NCBI GenBank assembly: GCA_003996215.1
Contig: QJPP01001554.1
Coordinates: 146,396 to 210,395 of the forward strand
Length of the DNA stretch: 64,000 nt
Source of the DNA: Jaltomata sinuosa
Lineage: Eukaryota; Streptophyta; Magnoliopsida; Solanales; Solanaceae
Direction of reading: 5' to 3'
In this document: in pieces, positions 37,701-49,236 of the stretch
Position numbering within the stretch: position 1 is the stretch's first letter
How the letters are laid out: each line of letters begins with the position of its first letter
Made by a program: the position numbers and the translations under genes
The notes under the pieces: generated by a model
What the model was told of the DNA's origin: nothing
What the model saw: the letters and a program-made list of their open reading frames with translations, nothing else
The model's database searches: none

Positions 37701-40700
37701 CACAAAAAATAAAAAAAAATAAAAACATGAGCGTTTTTTCTGTCTTTTTTTTTTTCTTTTTTTCTTTGCAAACTATTGATTTTTTTTTAAAGATCTCTTC
37801 TTCTTCTTCTTTCCTCCATTTCCATGGAAATACCACCTTGACCACCACATATTTTCAATCAATTTAAAAATTAGGCTTTAGATCTATTATTTTTATCCCA
37901 AATATTAAAATTCGCAATGATGTCTCACAATTAAAAAAAATTATCTTCCAATCGTCAAATAAAAAAAAAAGTCATGTTATTGCTTAAATTTTTTCAAAGA
38001 GAAAATTAAAAAATGAATAATGACATAAACTAAGAAAATATCTAAAATTCAAAAATAAGGGGACTATGATTGATCTTACACTCACCTCTTATATGAACAA
38101 ATTATAATTTATCTATTTCAATTTTTATTTTTTTTAATTTTCTTTTAAAAAATAATATGGTGGTGAGTTTGCTAGTGGTGGGTGAAGAAGAAGAAGAAGA
38201 AATCGATAATGATAATGGTGATGGGTGGCAAAGAAGAATTAAAGGTGATATGTTGGTGGTGAAGAGCAAAGAATTGGTGATGATGGTGGCCGGATATGAT
38301 TTTTCCGGTAAGATGAGAGATGGAGTGGATGGGGTTTAGTGATGAAGATGATATAAATTGAAGGATTTTAATAGTTAATTAGTGTAAATAGAATTAACAA
38401 AGAAAAGTTAATAAATAAAGAAAAAAGAAAAAAATATAAAATTTATAATTTCTGACGTGGCGCTGACGTGGCGGGCGAGTGTAAAACACCACATATTGTG
38501 AGAGTGGTGTTATACATCTCAGGGTGGTATAAAATTCACTTTTAATATGTATAGGTGTGTAAAAGGTCAGCAGATTAGTTGAAGTGTGAAATTGACTTTT
38601 CAGGACAAGTTCAGGGTGTATTTGATGTCTTTTCTCTATTTTTATTACTGGAAGGAAAAGCAAGAAAAATATGTACACACACTCAATGCCATAGTGTCCT
38701 ATTGCAGGCTAAGAATAAGTTCGAAAAGTAGGATAAACTTATTTTCGAGGAATTTCAATTTTAGGATTAGTAGATGTAACTGTCATAAGCATCTTCTTAG
38801 GCTTGTTTAAGTAGACTCTCGTAGTTGAAATAATTGATCCTTTATTTGCTTGGGTAGAAGTTTAATATTCCAGTAAGCAAATTGTAATATCATGACGTAT
38901 ATTTTTAATTAATTTGCCTTCATTTCGTAAAAACTCGTTTTTTCCAAAAAAAATTCTCTCTCGGTGTATTACTATGGATTACTCTTTAATTTTGATTAAT
39001 ATATTATTTTGAATGGTAGTTACAAGTGTCGATTTAACCCTTTGATCATAAGATTATCTCAGACCTAGACTTAGTATTTACGTCAAATTTTAATTATTTT
39101 TAATCTAAAGTGAGAAAGAGTGAGATGGGGTGCGGATTTGTTCTAAACCTCGTTGCATAAATAAAAGAAAAGAAAGGAAAAACCAATTGCGAGGGAGTGA
39201 AACGAGTTGCGGATTAATCTAAAACTCGTAGCGAAAAGGAGAGAGGGGTGATAGGAAAATAAAAGAACAAATTATCTCGAGTTTACAAGAGACGAACAAA
39301 TGCCTCTAACGTTAGATGAGCTTTAGGCGCGATAATAATAATAAAATATTTGAGTACGATCATGTGTGCGGTTATGCTCCTTGGTTAAATCAGGTTTTAT
39401 GTGCGGTTACGTTCCTAAGCCAAAAAAATATAAGTCACCATTTTGGACATATTATTTAGGTAAATTAAGTGATTAACCAAGCACCGCTTATCCAAGAGTT
39501 AATTCAAGCCATAAATAAGTCAATAAAAGCGACCGTACTAGAACCACGGGACTCGAGGGGTGCCTCATACCTTCCCCTCGGTCAACAGAATTCCTTACCC
39601 GGTCTTTTGTTTTCGCAGACCAAAAATAAGAGTCATTTCCTTTTGATTAGGGATTCAAAAAGGTGACTTGGAACACCATAACTCAATTCCAAGTGGCGAC
39701 TCTGTAAATAAAATAATCCCTATTCAATACCGTCACTTTAATTGGAAAAACACTTTCACTCGTTAACCCGTTCGAAAAAGGGGTGTGACATTTAGCATTC
39801 GGATCCATAGCAGTACTACATCCCGTCATTCCAGTCTCCTCAAGAATGTCTAAAGCATACTTTCGTTGTGAAATAACAATGCTTAATCTGGACTGAGCGA
39901 CCTCAATTTTCTAGAAAATACTTCAGTCCACCGAAGTCTTTAGTCTGGAGGTGCTGAAAGAGATGTTGCTTTAAATTAGTGATACCATCTTGATCAATGC
40001 CGGGTGATAACAGTATCATCAACATAAATCACCAAATAAATACATAGATTTGGAGCAGAATGTCGATAAAATACAAATTAATTAGCTTCACTATGGGTCA
40101 TGTCAAACTCTTCAATCACTGTGTTGAACTTTCCCAAATCGGGTTTGAGAAGACTGTTTTAGGTCATAGAGTGACCAACGCAATTGACATACAAGGTTAC
40201 TAGACTCCCGTGAGCAACAAAATTAGGTGGTTACTCCCTATAAACTTCATCCTCAAGGTCATTGTGGAGGGAAAAATGCAATCGATAAAGAGGCCAATGG
40301 CGGACAATTATGGATAGAAAAAGATCGACATAAGTTATTTTAGCCATGGGAGAGAAAATATCATTGTAATCAATTCCAAATATTTGAGTATACCCCTTGA
40401 AAACAAGGCGGGCCTTAAGCTGATCAACTTTGCCATTGGGATCAACTTTGACGGTATAAACCCAATGGCAACCAACAGTAGATATACTGGAAAGAAGAGG
40501 AACAAGCCCAAGTACCACCCGCATATAAAGCAAACAATCACGTCAATCATGGCATGTCACCATCCTGAATGAGAAGGTGATTCACCTATAGACTTGGGAT
40601 GAAAATTGAGGATAAAGATGATACAAAGGCATAACAGTCAACAGAGTGATGTCAAACGATGTTAACTTAAAAAGGCATAGTGGGGGTTAGTATTATGATT

Positions 40701-41974
40701 GGATCATCTATCTTTTTGAAGTGCAATCGGTTGACTAGGAGGAGACAAGTCCTCAGTTGGTGCAGGGGTCCAACGCAGGACGTGAATCATCTATGCCTGA
40801 TGTTGGATGCGGACGACGATGATAAGTCAGGACTTAGGAGTGGTGGCACTGTGGCCGGAGATGTGGAAGTAACGTAGATTCCTCAAAAGTTGGTATAGGT
40901 AAAATCTATGAGATATCAAGATGGTCGGAGGAAGATGCAAAGTAAGGTCGAGACTCAAAAACGTGACATACATAAGATTGCGACGAAGATCAAGTGAGTA
41001 GCAAACTAGCAATGATACCCCTTTTGAGCCCGAGAATAATCAAGAAAGACCTATGGCATGTATGTTGATTGTGTGGGTCACTCTATGGCCTGAAACAATG
41101 AGAAACACCGTTGAGAAACGTAGACTTGCCGGAAAAGATGAATTTGTTTGGTTGGATTAGGGTTCCGGCTGCCGGAATTTGTAAAAGAGTTGATAAATTG
41201 GCTCGGAATGACAGGGGGACCCCACCAAAAAAAAAACAGCTCTAAAAGTTACAGGAACATGCCTCACACGCCGACACGTGTGTCAGACGCGCCGCCGGCT
41301 TTGGATAGCTCCGAGAGGCCTGTGAGGGCGCAGAAATGGGGTTCTACCGGAGCGGTTTTCTGGGGTTCGGTTGCCGGGGCTTTCTGAATCTTGTGGTATT
41401 ACTAATTTTCACAAATTACTGGTAGAAAGTGGTATTGACGCAGACAGCCATTTAGGTCACCTGGAAATTGCAGTGACTGAAATTTCTCTCCTAGAAGAAG
41501 CTGGTATTTTGCACAACTATATTTTCTTACCAATGATCTGATACCATCTGAGAAAGCACGGGAAAAATATTATCAAAATGCGAATCTACATTATTACAAT
41601 GAGTCCTATTTATAATTATGCTCTACATAGTACATAATAATATTTTTCCCTGTGGGACTCTATATACATAATATTCTAACAGATTCACTGAACTTATTTT
41701 TTAACTTCAAGTTTGTTGGTTTCATTCAGCACATAATTCAGCTGGCCCAAGGATGGATATTGTGTTACCGGAAGATGGAAAGCAAACTGGGTTTCTTGCC
41801 GAGAGTGTAGAGGAATTTGCTGAAGCCATCATTGAAGTCATTAAGATGCCAGAGAATGAGAGGCTGGAGATGGCTGCTGCTGCGAGGAAACGAGCCTCCA
41901 TGTTCTCAGAGCAAAGGTTTTATGAGGATTTTAAGGCTGCTGTACGACCAATCTTTTACAATGATACAAAATGA
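31728..41974 (+). CDS. ALG11: GDP-Man:Man3GlcNAc2-PP-dolichol alpha-1,2-mannosyltransferase
   Basis: It adds the fourth and fifth mannoses to the dolichol-linked oligosaccharide on the cytosolic face of the ER, an early step of N-glycosylation (Arabidopsis ortholog LEW3). Seven exons: 31728-32039, 33068-33354, 33905-34091, 34504-34572, 34686-34879, 35287-35396, 41730-41974. All junctions are GT-AG and in phase, giving 1404 nt and 467 aa, close to the plant norm of about 463. An N-terminal membrane anchor covers about residues 5-30. HPYTNDGGGGERVLW (44-58) is the donor-side GT4 motif. Later come YTHYPTISLDM, SVAQFRPEK (277-285) and the GT4 E-x7-E motif EHFGISVVE (369-377). The start ATG at 31728 is chosen because the upstream in-frame TTG is not a plausible start. 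Intron 6 is 6333 bp and filled with nested transposons. The other introns are 113-1028 bp. The reading frame shows no damage. Confidence 0.96.
32320..32480 (+). repeat. Dispersed Solanaceae repeat module in ALG11 intron 1
   Basis: The sequence gtaggtaggcgaggacatga followed by cacactttgtgtgggaga and ggggctagcctcc resembles the 5' module of a repeat that I recall as ending in the same SINE-like tail seen at 30.1 and 31.3 kb. Here the tail is absent. The long open frame at 32422-32787 overlaps it and starts with GTG. It has no protein features and is not called as a gene. Confidence 0.4.
35576..36175 (-). pseudogene. Copia pol, C-terminal RT/RNase H part (broken)
   Basis: Minus-strand translation gives pieces such as AGSPSDRRSTS, FHERT-like and DQLADIFTKSLR, the standard C-terminal end of Copia RNase H, just before the 3' LTR. 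Frameshifts and stops interrupt it. The upstream half of the reverse transcriptase continues at 39796, on the far side of the inserted LTR. Confidence 0.8.
36181..39790 (+). mobile_element. Solo LTR (Gypsy, Tat/Ogre-like) nested in the Copia element
   Basis: It begins TGTAGACACGTGATTTTTGA and ends AAAAAGGGGTGTGACA, with a perfect 5-bp target duplication TTTAG at 36176-36180 and 39791-39795. Removing it rejoins the Copia reading: the minus-strand peptide ALDILEETGMTGCSTAMDPN upstream continues into LHPGQ downstream. Near its 3' end are cctcataccttcccctcgg and agtggcgactctgt, lineage hallmarks. Length is 3610 bp, about 2534 bp without the inserted Mutator-like element. No internal genes remain. 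Confidence 0.9.
37571..38636. mobile_element. Mutator-like element with long terminal inverted repeats, nested in the solo LTR
   Basis: Starts GAGAAAAGACATCAAATACA and ends with its inverse. The inverted termini pair over roughly 115 bp (37571-37685 with 38522-38636), with about a dozen mismatches by eye. A perfect 10-bp direct repeat tatttttatt flanks it (37561-37570, 38637-38646), in the 9-11 bp range typical of MULEs. The interior has no transposase. The small open frames within (37553-37867, 38157-38339) are not genes. Confidence 0.87.
39796..41546 (-). pseudogene. Copia gag-pol remainder with reverse transcriptase fragment
   Basis: The clearest piece is at 40533-40231 on the minus strand. 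It includes GCHWVYTVKVDPNGKVDQLK, ARLVFKGYTQIFGIDYNDIF and SPMAKITYVDLFLSI, the N-terminal Copia RT motif series. Then comes the SQRKYALDILEETGM region near 39880-39800. The part toward the 5' LTR (40600-41546) should hold integrase and gag but is too decayed to read in one frame. Confidence 0.8.
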
Positions 41975-42610
41975 TTACAAAATCTTTGTTTTCCATAAAT
42001 ACAAGAGACAATTTTGTTCACCCTAATTAGACTTAGTCTTATATTTTTTCTTGTTTGGTGTGCCTTATATTTTGTAAATTTTCGTTTTGATTGTATTTGT
42101 ACTATGTGATTTCAACCTTGAAGTTACTAATTGAAAGAAAAAGAGTTTGCCTCTATTTTGGCGGTTAGAATTGAAGAAATGTTCCTCCTTTCTTTAGTTT
42201 TACTTAAAGTAGATAGTCATCATATATTCAAGCATGGTGAGGCGTTACAGATGAAGGGAAAGGTAAATTTGGGTCTAATGCTTGTCTGGTGAAAAAAACT
42301 CAATTTTGTTTTAAATTCTTGTTGAAATTGCATTAAGCGTGTCAGAGAATTCGTTTTTCCTTTTTGTCTATTGTTTGGCAGGTGGGGAGGAGGGGGCACT
42401 TATTAAAAAGCCGATAAGGAATCTGTCTATTGGGCACTTTCTTCTAATTTCTTCCCCCATCTTTCTTTCCATTAGCGACCAAAAGCAGTTTGGTTTCCCC
42501 CAATCCGTAGTATCTCTCTGTATTTACTGTATTTGCTTTTGGTTTTAGTTGTTAGAAAAGGTTTTGGAAAAGTTGTGTGGCTTTACTTCAGGGAAAAGTT
42601 ATGTGGTTTT
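41975..42610. other. ALG11 3' flank
   Basis: Presumably the ALG11 3' UTR begins here, with T-rich stretches to about 42120. No distinct poly(A) signal can be chosen with confidence. Nothing else recognised before the CLU-like fragment. Confidence 0.4.
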
Positions 42611-43075
42611 CTTCTTGATGCTCCAGCGACATGCTTCTTTACATGCTATGATTTATTGCTGCATATAAAAGATGGTTCTGTTCATCATCTAGAAGATTAT
42701 AATGAAATCTCTAAAGTAGCTGATATCATCACAAAAGACTGCTTCCTGGAGCTGGTGCCAGGTATGGCTCTTTTAAACTAACTGCGAGTTATTAATCTCA
42801 GCCAGTTATCCATGAGCTTATTACTTGTTTCCTCTAACTTAAACCTGATCACGCATTGTATGATGATCGATCCATAAGGGCTCATGTTCACCGCACTCGA
42901 GAATTGCTCTCAGGAGGTTTGCTATTTATTTGTTCTTTGGCCTTCTTGCAGACATTTGTGTTGTTTACTAATTCGACAGCCATTTTCAATTGGATACATA
43001 ACAAGATTTCCGGCCTTTTATGTTTGAGAGCTTGTGAAGGCCGATGTACCAGAACTTGAAAACTTGCTTCAACTC
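42611..43075 (+). pseudogene. Fragment of a CLU/FRIENDLY (clustered mitochondria) gene
   Basis: Three separated peptide blocks occur in the order found in plant FRIENDLY/CLU, which controls mitochondrial distribution: LLDAPATCFFTCYDLLL with HHLEDYNEISKVADI (42611-42761, ending at a gtatgg donor), ALYDDRSIRAHVHRTRELLS (42853-42912), and ADVPELENL (43037-43063). The full protein is well over 1300 residues, so only a small N-terminal part is present. Intron-like gaps remain between the blocks, so this is a copied genomic piece and not a retrocopy. The acceptor before block two looks lost and the following family sequence (GFMEDVTGSLK type) is missing. Assignment is from memory of the Arabidopsis protein. 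Confidence 0.72.
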
Positions 43076-44199
43076 TGCTCCTTTCCTCAGTTCTTCTTAG
43101 TACCTTTTCATGAATGGGAAGAGGAAGTGGGAAAACCTCCCTACCTAACCTTACCTAAGGTCGAGCAGTTTGCAACTCCGATCCCTAAGCCAGTTAGCCT
43201 TTGGCAGGCTTTCCCATGCAAAAGAGTTTGCCCAAGCTTCTGACCAAAGAGAGAACATCGGTTGTACAGTCTCCTATACAATACAATAGAGAGCTAGCTT
43301 CTGACCATTTTAGCCTGTAAGTCCGACCTCTCTTTTCTATTAGTTGTTAATACAGAAGGTTGCATATGCCAAATATTTAGTTCTCGTTTGCTTTTGTAAA
43401 GCACCTGCTAACTATTCTGCCTGCCTCACGTTATTATCATTGCACTCAGGACCACAGAACATCATATACCCATATTTGGAAACAACTTTAAGGCTCTTCT
43501 TTTGAAATTAAAATCGTCAAAAGGTGAAATGAACAAGTAGAATATTATGGCTTGAATTTGTACGTTAAACGTTTCTCTAGGAGTATTAAGCAACATGCTG
43601 AGGTGACCTTTTTTACCTACTGTAGAAGATAGTAGACTAACAAAAATTGAGGAAGCATGCTAATGTCTGCAGGATCCTCTAAATACTTCTGACTGTCTGA
43701 GACCAAGCAAGGTACGTAAAGTTATAAATGGTTTTTCTGTTACATTTGATAAATAATACACTCGGATTTCTTTGATATTTTGGTGTATTCCATTTGCTGC
43801 TAATTCATATAAGCATTGGATGTGTCACTTGTTGTTTCCTCTATTGCAAGCATAAGTAGACAATACACACTTCAATATTTGGTGGAGAAGACCATCACAA
43901 CTTTACAATCTGTGGCATCTTCGTCTTTTAATACCTATCCAGAAGCTTGGATGTCACAATGTTCTTGAACTTGAAGATTTTCTCATAAATGAGTACATGT
44001 ATATGATATTAGCTCAGTCCCTGAATCATTGTATTATTACTAGAGAGATAATTGCTCTTTCTACTACTGAAAATGTTCTACTTAAGTTTGGTTTATGGAA
44101 TTTTCATCTTATTAATGTTCCAGGGGTTGTTTATTTAGCCTTCTGGATAAAAGTTCAAGTGGATTATTTTAAAATGGCTTCTATAGCCTTGTAGAGTAA
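43076..44199. other. Region after the CLU-like fragment
   Basis: The frame at 43034-43243 continues past the CLU-like block into an unrecognised stretch (WEEEVGKPPYLTLPKVEQF and PIPKPVSLWQAFPC) that has protein-like composition and then stops at 43243. It may be a fragment of a second gene. From 43250 to 44199 no gene was recognised; the 43997-44194 frame has no features. Confidence 0.35.
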
Positions 44200-44312
44200 G
44201 TTGCACGGACTCTTCACTTTTGATGCCACACCCATGTCAGATTCTCCAAAAATACACTACTTTTGGAGAATCTGACACGCACCCGTTGACATTTTTTAAG
44301 AGTCCGAGCAAC
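44200..44312. mobile_element. Hairpin (fold-back) MITE, 113 bp
   Basis: The left arm GTTGCACGGACTCTTCACTT pairs with the right arm ending AAGAGTCCGAGCAAC. The arms pair along almost the whole length, with a core cagattctccaaaaa / ttttggagaatctgac. This form is common in Solanaceae as I recall. A transcript would fold into a long hairpin. Confidence 0.75.
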
Positions 44313-45473
44313 ATAGCAGTTGTAGATTATTTGTGGCTTACATTTTCTTTTTTTACTTCGTTTTCACTCCTTCCCTTCCTTTTTTAGTTTTCTGGTGGTT
44401 CAGTATTTTTTCACCCCACATCTAATCCATTCAAAAATAGATGACATCTCAATTGTTCTTCTGTAAAGTTTATGCTCCTAAATCTTTCTTGTTCGCAGTC
44501 TGATGATTAAATCTTCTGATGCAGGTACTTTCTGAATGTGATTATCAATATAATATCCTCAACAAGGTCTACAATTACGTCCCGTACCTATATACTAAGT
44601 GGCTTTATTTTATAACAGAAACATCACCGCGTCTCAGTGACACACGGTTCGGAACTAAATGGATTTTGGACCTGCCCCTCTACGCTTCTCCACTTAATCA
44701 GTGACTTTAGTTAGTATTGGAGACTCTCAAATCCAATATCATGTTTTGCAAAGAAAGAAAAAGGCATGCTTCCCTTGAATTAACTTCTTGAATATGAATT
44801 GGGGGAAATGGTGGATTAGTGAGTAGATAGGTGTACATGGTGACTGCGAATACATACCAACAGGCATCATCAAGTGTATTATAAGGTTGCACTTGATGAT
44901 GGATCAAAAAGAGCAACTAGTCTATTATTTCACTATCTATAATATCTCACAAAACTCTGTTTATATTGTATGGAAAGCTTTTCCAGTGTTAGATCTTTTT
45001 AGTAATCGTAGTAATTAGGAATGGAATGTGATTACACAACTTTTAGTAGTTTGATGGTATTTTTTTTTTTTTTGAGGGGTAATTCTATTCAACAAACAAA
45101 ACAAGATTGAAATATCCTTCTCATAGCAGGATCTCTTTTGTTACCTATTTTGGAATGACGTTTAATTTTTACCTTCAACACTATAAGTAATAAAAAAGTG
45201 ATTGAAAGTATCCTTGACATCAACAAAAAAAAAAATTGTTTGGCATAAGTTTATATTTTTGTATCATAATGTATCACAAGTTATGCATTACAAGACATAG
45301 CAAGTTATGCCGCTTAATTCTTACAAAATTTATGTCGATACAGATATAAGTTCAGTTTAGAACTCACAAGTTTTATTATAGTTCTTACAGAACTTATAAG
45401 AGGCATAAGTTTAATTTCAGAATCCAAAAAGTTATGCGTCGTAAGAGGCTAGGCATAATTTTGTGAAATGTTA
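44313..45473. other. Intergenic DNA
   Basis: No gene. A T run at 45059-45072 and an A run near 45225. At 45240-45470 the words cataagtt and aacttatg recur in both orientations, so this may be a decayed inverted-repeat element. Confidence 0.4.
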
Positions 45474-45733
45474 CTCCCTTCATTCTTAAATACTTGTTAC
45501 ATTTTTTGTTTGCTCGCTCCTTAAGAAAAACGTTAACTAGATGGTAATTTGATTAAATTACTTCTTTTTATTTAATGCTTCTTTCTTTTGTATTATATTT
45601 AGATCTCTTCATATTTATTACTAAGAGTAAAGATGAAAATAAATAACTAATTATATCTTTATTTTTTAAAATAATAAATATTTTAAAATGTTAATTTTTA
45701 ATAAAAATGATAAATATTTTAAAACGGAGGGAG
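45474..45733. mobile_element. Stowaway-like MITE
   Basis: Ends CTCCCTTCATTCTTAAATAC and ...TATTTTAAAACGGAGGGAG with TA on both sides (45472-45473, 45734-45735). 260 bp, no coding capacity. Confidence 0.8.
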
Positions 45734-47154
45734 TAGGATATATAAATTGAGATGGGAAAGTATGTCTTAAATGGGGCCAATTTAATGGGGACCAAAATAA
45801 AAAACTAGCAGGGGTTCCTTGGTAGCTCTTATCCGAATAACTTTTACTCCTGTTTTGTCAATTGTCATCATCAATTATAATCTCAAACTTTGATATTATT
45901 CTTTTCTCAATTATGGAACTACTAATATAAAAGTTATTCACTTTTGGGGAATAATTCTATACAAATAGATATCTCAAGAGAATAGAGATGACCAACTGCT
46001 TAGAACAAAGACAAGAAAATCCATATGATACGATTCTTTTCCTTGCTTTGCATTTAGATATGCGATATGAAATCATAATTTAAAATTAGTAGTTAATTAT
46101 GTAATTTGAGATAATAATTTTAATTTTATACTCTTTAAAAAGCATGATTTGAGATTTCAAATCATAATTCAGTTTTTTAGGTGTAAAACTTGACTTGTAA
46201 GTTTATATTTTATATAAAAAATAAAGAGATTTATTTTAAATTTTTGTAAAAAGAAATATTTGACGTGAAGAGATTGTTTGTACCATGTGAAAGGATTATA
46301 TTAAAGAATAACTAGTTACTATTATTGTTAATTAATGGATCTTTATAAAATTAAGGCTCATAAAATTATGTGTATTTGAAAGTTTGTAATCATAAATATT
46401 TATTTATAAAAAAATATATGAAGATATGTAATTTATCAATACGCCTTAGGATATTTTACTATCTTGTTTATGAACTATGTTTTGCTCATTTGGTGCAATT
46501 GTATAAGAATTGAGAAATTTTTGATAGTTTTCACAACGTGTGGCATTTTCATATTTATACTCCACTAACTTAAAAAATTCAAATTGCATGTGCAAACAAA
46601 ACTTCAGTTTTAAATCAATCATAAGTTCATATCGTATATCCAAACGAGTCCTTAATTCTTAGCAGTTGAGTTTTGGACCTAAAATTAGTTCAGAGTTTGT
46701 TCGAGTCATACAACATAGTTGGACTTCTGTATTTTCAACGAAACAGGTCAAGATTGTTACTATTGGGAGCACAGAAAATTTTGGATCAACTCAATATTTT
46801 ATATTTAAATTTTATATATTTAAAAATTTTGCGATATGCATTGCAAGTTGCATTTTTTTTAGTTAATTTGATAAAAAGAAAATACATACTTAAAAGTACT
46901 AATCAAAGTTCATATAATTTAACTCTCGAGAATTAATATAAAACCGAATGAGTAGATATATATTACTCTTTATTCAACTAATGAAAGCTTTCTTTTTGAA
47001 CTATCTGATTTCATTCGTGAATAATAAGCTTTCATAATTTTTTTGCCCAATTGACCATCACGTCTTTTGTCAAATCATGGAGATTTTCTCTCCTTGTGAA
47101 GATTTATTTGCCGTTTTCTTTCATTTCCTTAACCCAACTTGCACTAACTTAGTA

Positions 47155-47392
47155 CTTTCTTTGTTCGGCCTAATTTAATTTGGCACGAAATTTAAGAAAG
47201 TAAAGAAGATTTTTGAATTTTACGGTTAAAAAATAAAAATATGTCAGTTGTATCAAAACATTCTTTAATCTTGTAGTTTTAAACATGTCATGTGAAAAGC
47301 TGAAACTGAAAAGTTACTAAAAAAAGAAAGATGCATTCTTTTTTAAACGTACTAAAAAAGAAAGTAGGTCAAACAAATTGAAATTGTGGGAG
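47155..47392. mobile_element. Stowaway-like MITE
   Basis: Left end ctttctttgttcggcctaat, right end caaattgaaattgtgggag, with TA at 47153-47154 and 47393-47394. Internal words (aacatgtcatgtgaaaag) match the element at 49237 and the one in LAX intron 1, inverted relative to them. Two shorter relatives follow at about 47460-47640 and 47630-47880 with less clear ends. Confidence 0.65.
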
Positions 47393-48075
47393 TAAATCTT
47401 TTCATTTATATCTCTCACAAGTTTTTGTATTATTGGTAATACTTCTCCATAAAATTATAATTCCTCCATTTTAATTTATTTGTTTGGTTTTAACTTGATA
47501 TGAAGTTTAAAAAAGTAAAGAAAATTTTAAAATTTTGTGATTTTACATTTAAACATGTCATATGAAAAGTTAGAATTAAAGAATTGTCAAAAAAGATAAG
47601 ATAATTTATTTTTGAAATGTACATTTTCTTTGTCCCAATTTATGTGGCACTATTTATATTTTGAGAGTTAAACAGTTTAATTTTCATCATGAATTCGGAT
47701 TTGAAATCTTTAAATTTTTTGAAATAAAATTTACATATTTAAAAATTATGTAGATAGTATTATAAGTCATAATAATTAATAATTCAAGATATTTTAAAGA
47801 TATAAAAAAATTATGGTTAAATTATTTTTTATTTGAATATAAAAATTTAAAAGATATCTAATAAATTTGAACGAAAGGAGTAACTTTGAATATTAATCAT
47901 TTAGCTCGATTTGAATATGATCACATTTGTCTTTTTCAAATTGGACAGTTTGCTTGCTTCATTTAACAACATGGTTTTCTTTAATTATGGACTTCTCTTA
48001 AGTCATATGAGCTCTTATTTAAGTAACTCAAGAAAATTAATTTCAAATTCCTCTTTCTTTGTTGAGAAATAGTTG

Positions 48076-48472
48076 CTCCCTTAGTTCACTTTTATTTATT
48101 TTTTTATTTTAAAAAATAAATATTTACTTTTATTTATACATTTAAATAAAAAATAATTATTTTATTATATATATATTTTATTTTTATCATTATTTATTTA
48201 TTAATTCAAATTATTTTTTAAGATTTAATACTTTTTTTTTGTCTATCTTTACTTATTCAATATGCTAAAAAATAGTCGTCCACCTCTACTTGTCTAGTTT
48301 GGTAGATCAAGAGACAATTTATTATTTTATATTTATTTTACTTTTGTTATTAAATGCTATTCATTTCTTAATATTTAGATGATTTATAATTAATATGAGT
48401 ATTATTTTTATTTATTATTTTTTAAATAGTATGTCAAGTCAAATATGAACAAATACAGATGAATAAAGGGAG
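48076..48472. mobile_element. Stowaway-like MITE
   Basis: Left end ctcccttagttcacttttat, right end gatgaataaagggag followed by TA. It is long for the type (397 bp). A second internal pair of similar words near 48240-48300 suggests two elements fused or nested. Confidence 0.6.
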
Positions 48473-48588
48473 TACTAAACATCAATAATATGGCTATTAT
48501 GATAATATACTTATATCAATTATGCGTGCAAAATTAAAAGTGAACGGAGAGAGTAAAGAACAAGTGGTAGAGTAGCAATTAAGAAGTA

Positions 48589-48849
48589 CTCCCTCCCTCT
48601 CATATTAGTTGCACACTTCTCTTTTTACACGCATATTAAGAAATCATAAATAACAAGATTGTTTTACTAATTTATCCTTTAAAAACTTTATTGGAACTTT
48701 ACAAATAAATGTGAACACTTTCAAAAAGAATTAATTGCAAGAGTAATATAAGAAAGATTTAATTGATATTTTTTTATTTAGTAAAGTGGTCAACTAATAT
48801 GGGATAACTATTTTTAGTACTGTGAGCAACTAATATGGAACAGAGAGAG
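48589..48849. mobile_element. Stowaway-like MITE
   Basis: Ends CTCCCTCCCTCTCATATTAG and ...CTAATATGGAACAGAGAGAG with TA at 48587-48588 and 48850-48851. 261 bp. Confidence 0.8.
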
Positions 48850-49236
48850 TAATAGTTGGACCCATGTGAATGTCAACGATCCTACATGTTCCTTAATTTT
48901 GATCCCTCGTGCCCTAAAAATATCCATTCCTTAATCACTAAATCTCCCACTAACATTAATTAGCCATAATAATAATTCTAAAATAAATAAAGAAAAAAAT
49001 CAACATGATAAAAGTGAAGAGAAATTAATAATCAGGATTGACAATTAAGGCTTCCTTTGTTGGTTACACCTCATCACCCTTTGATTTCACTTTATTAGTC
49101 AACATTTAAAAGTGGTGGATTCATATATATACTCATTACATTATTAATGCATGGGAAAAAAAATTAATGATGATAATTGATAACAGTAGGAGAAAAGGTT
49201 TTGAAAACAATATGAACACTGGAAAGATTTCTAATA

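Larger units (their letters stand above)
35441..41681 (-). mobile_element. Copia LTR retrotransposon, antisense in ALG11 intron 6
   Basis: Two 135-bp LTRs face minus: 3' LTR 35441-35575 and 5' LTR 41547-41681, both ending in TGTTAGAATATTATGT when read on the minus strand from their starts. They differ at roughly twenty positions by eye, so the insertion is old. The primer-binding site TGGTATCAGATC abuts the 5' LTR (41546-41535). Flanks gatta (35436-35440) and gattc (41682-41686) are a 4-of-5 target duplication. The interior has reverse transcriptase and RNase H remains on the minus strand and is split by a solo LTR at 36181-39790. Confidence 0.92.

Noticed and set aside
44200..44312. Hairpin considered as a microRNA gene
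   Set aside because: It pairs end to end like a fold-back MITE and I recall the sequence as a multi-copy Solanaceae repeat. No small-RNA evidence is available.
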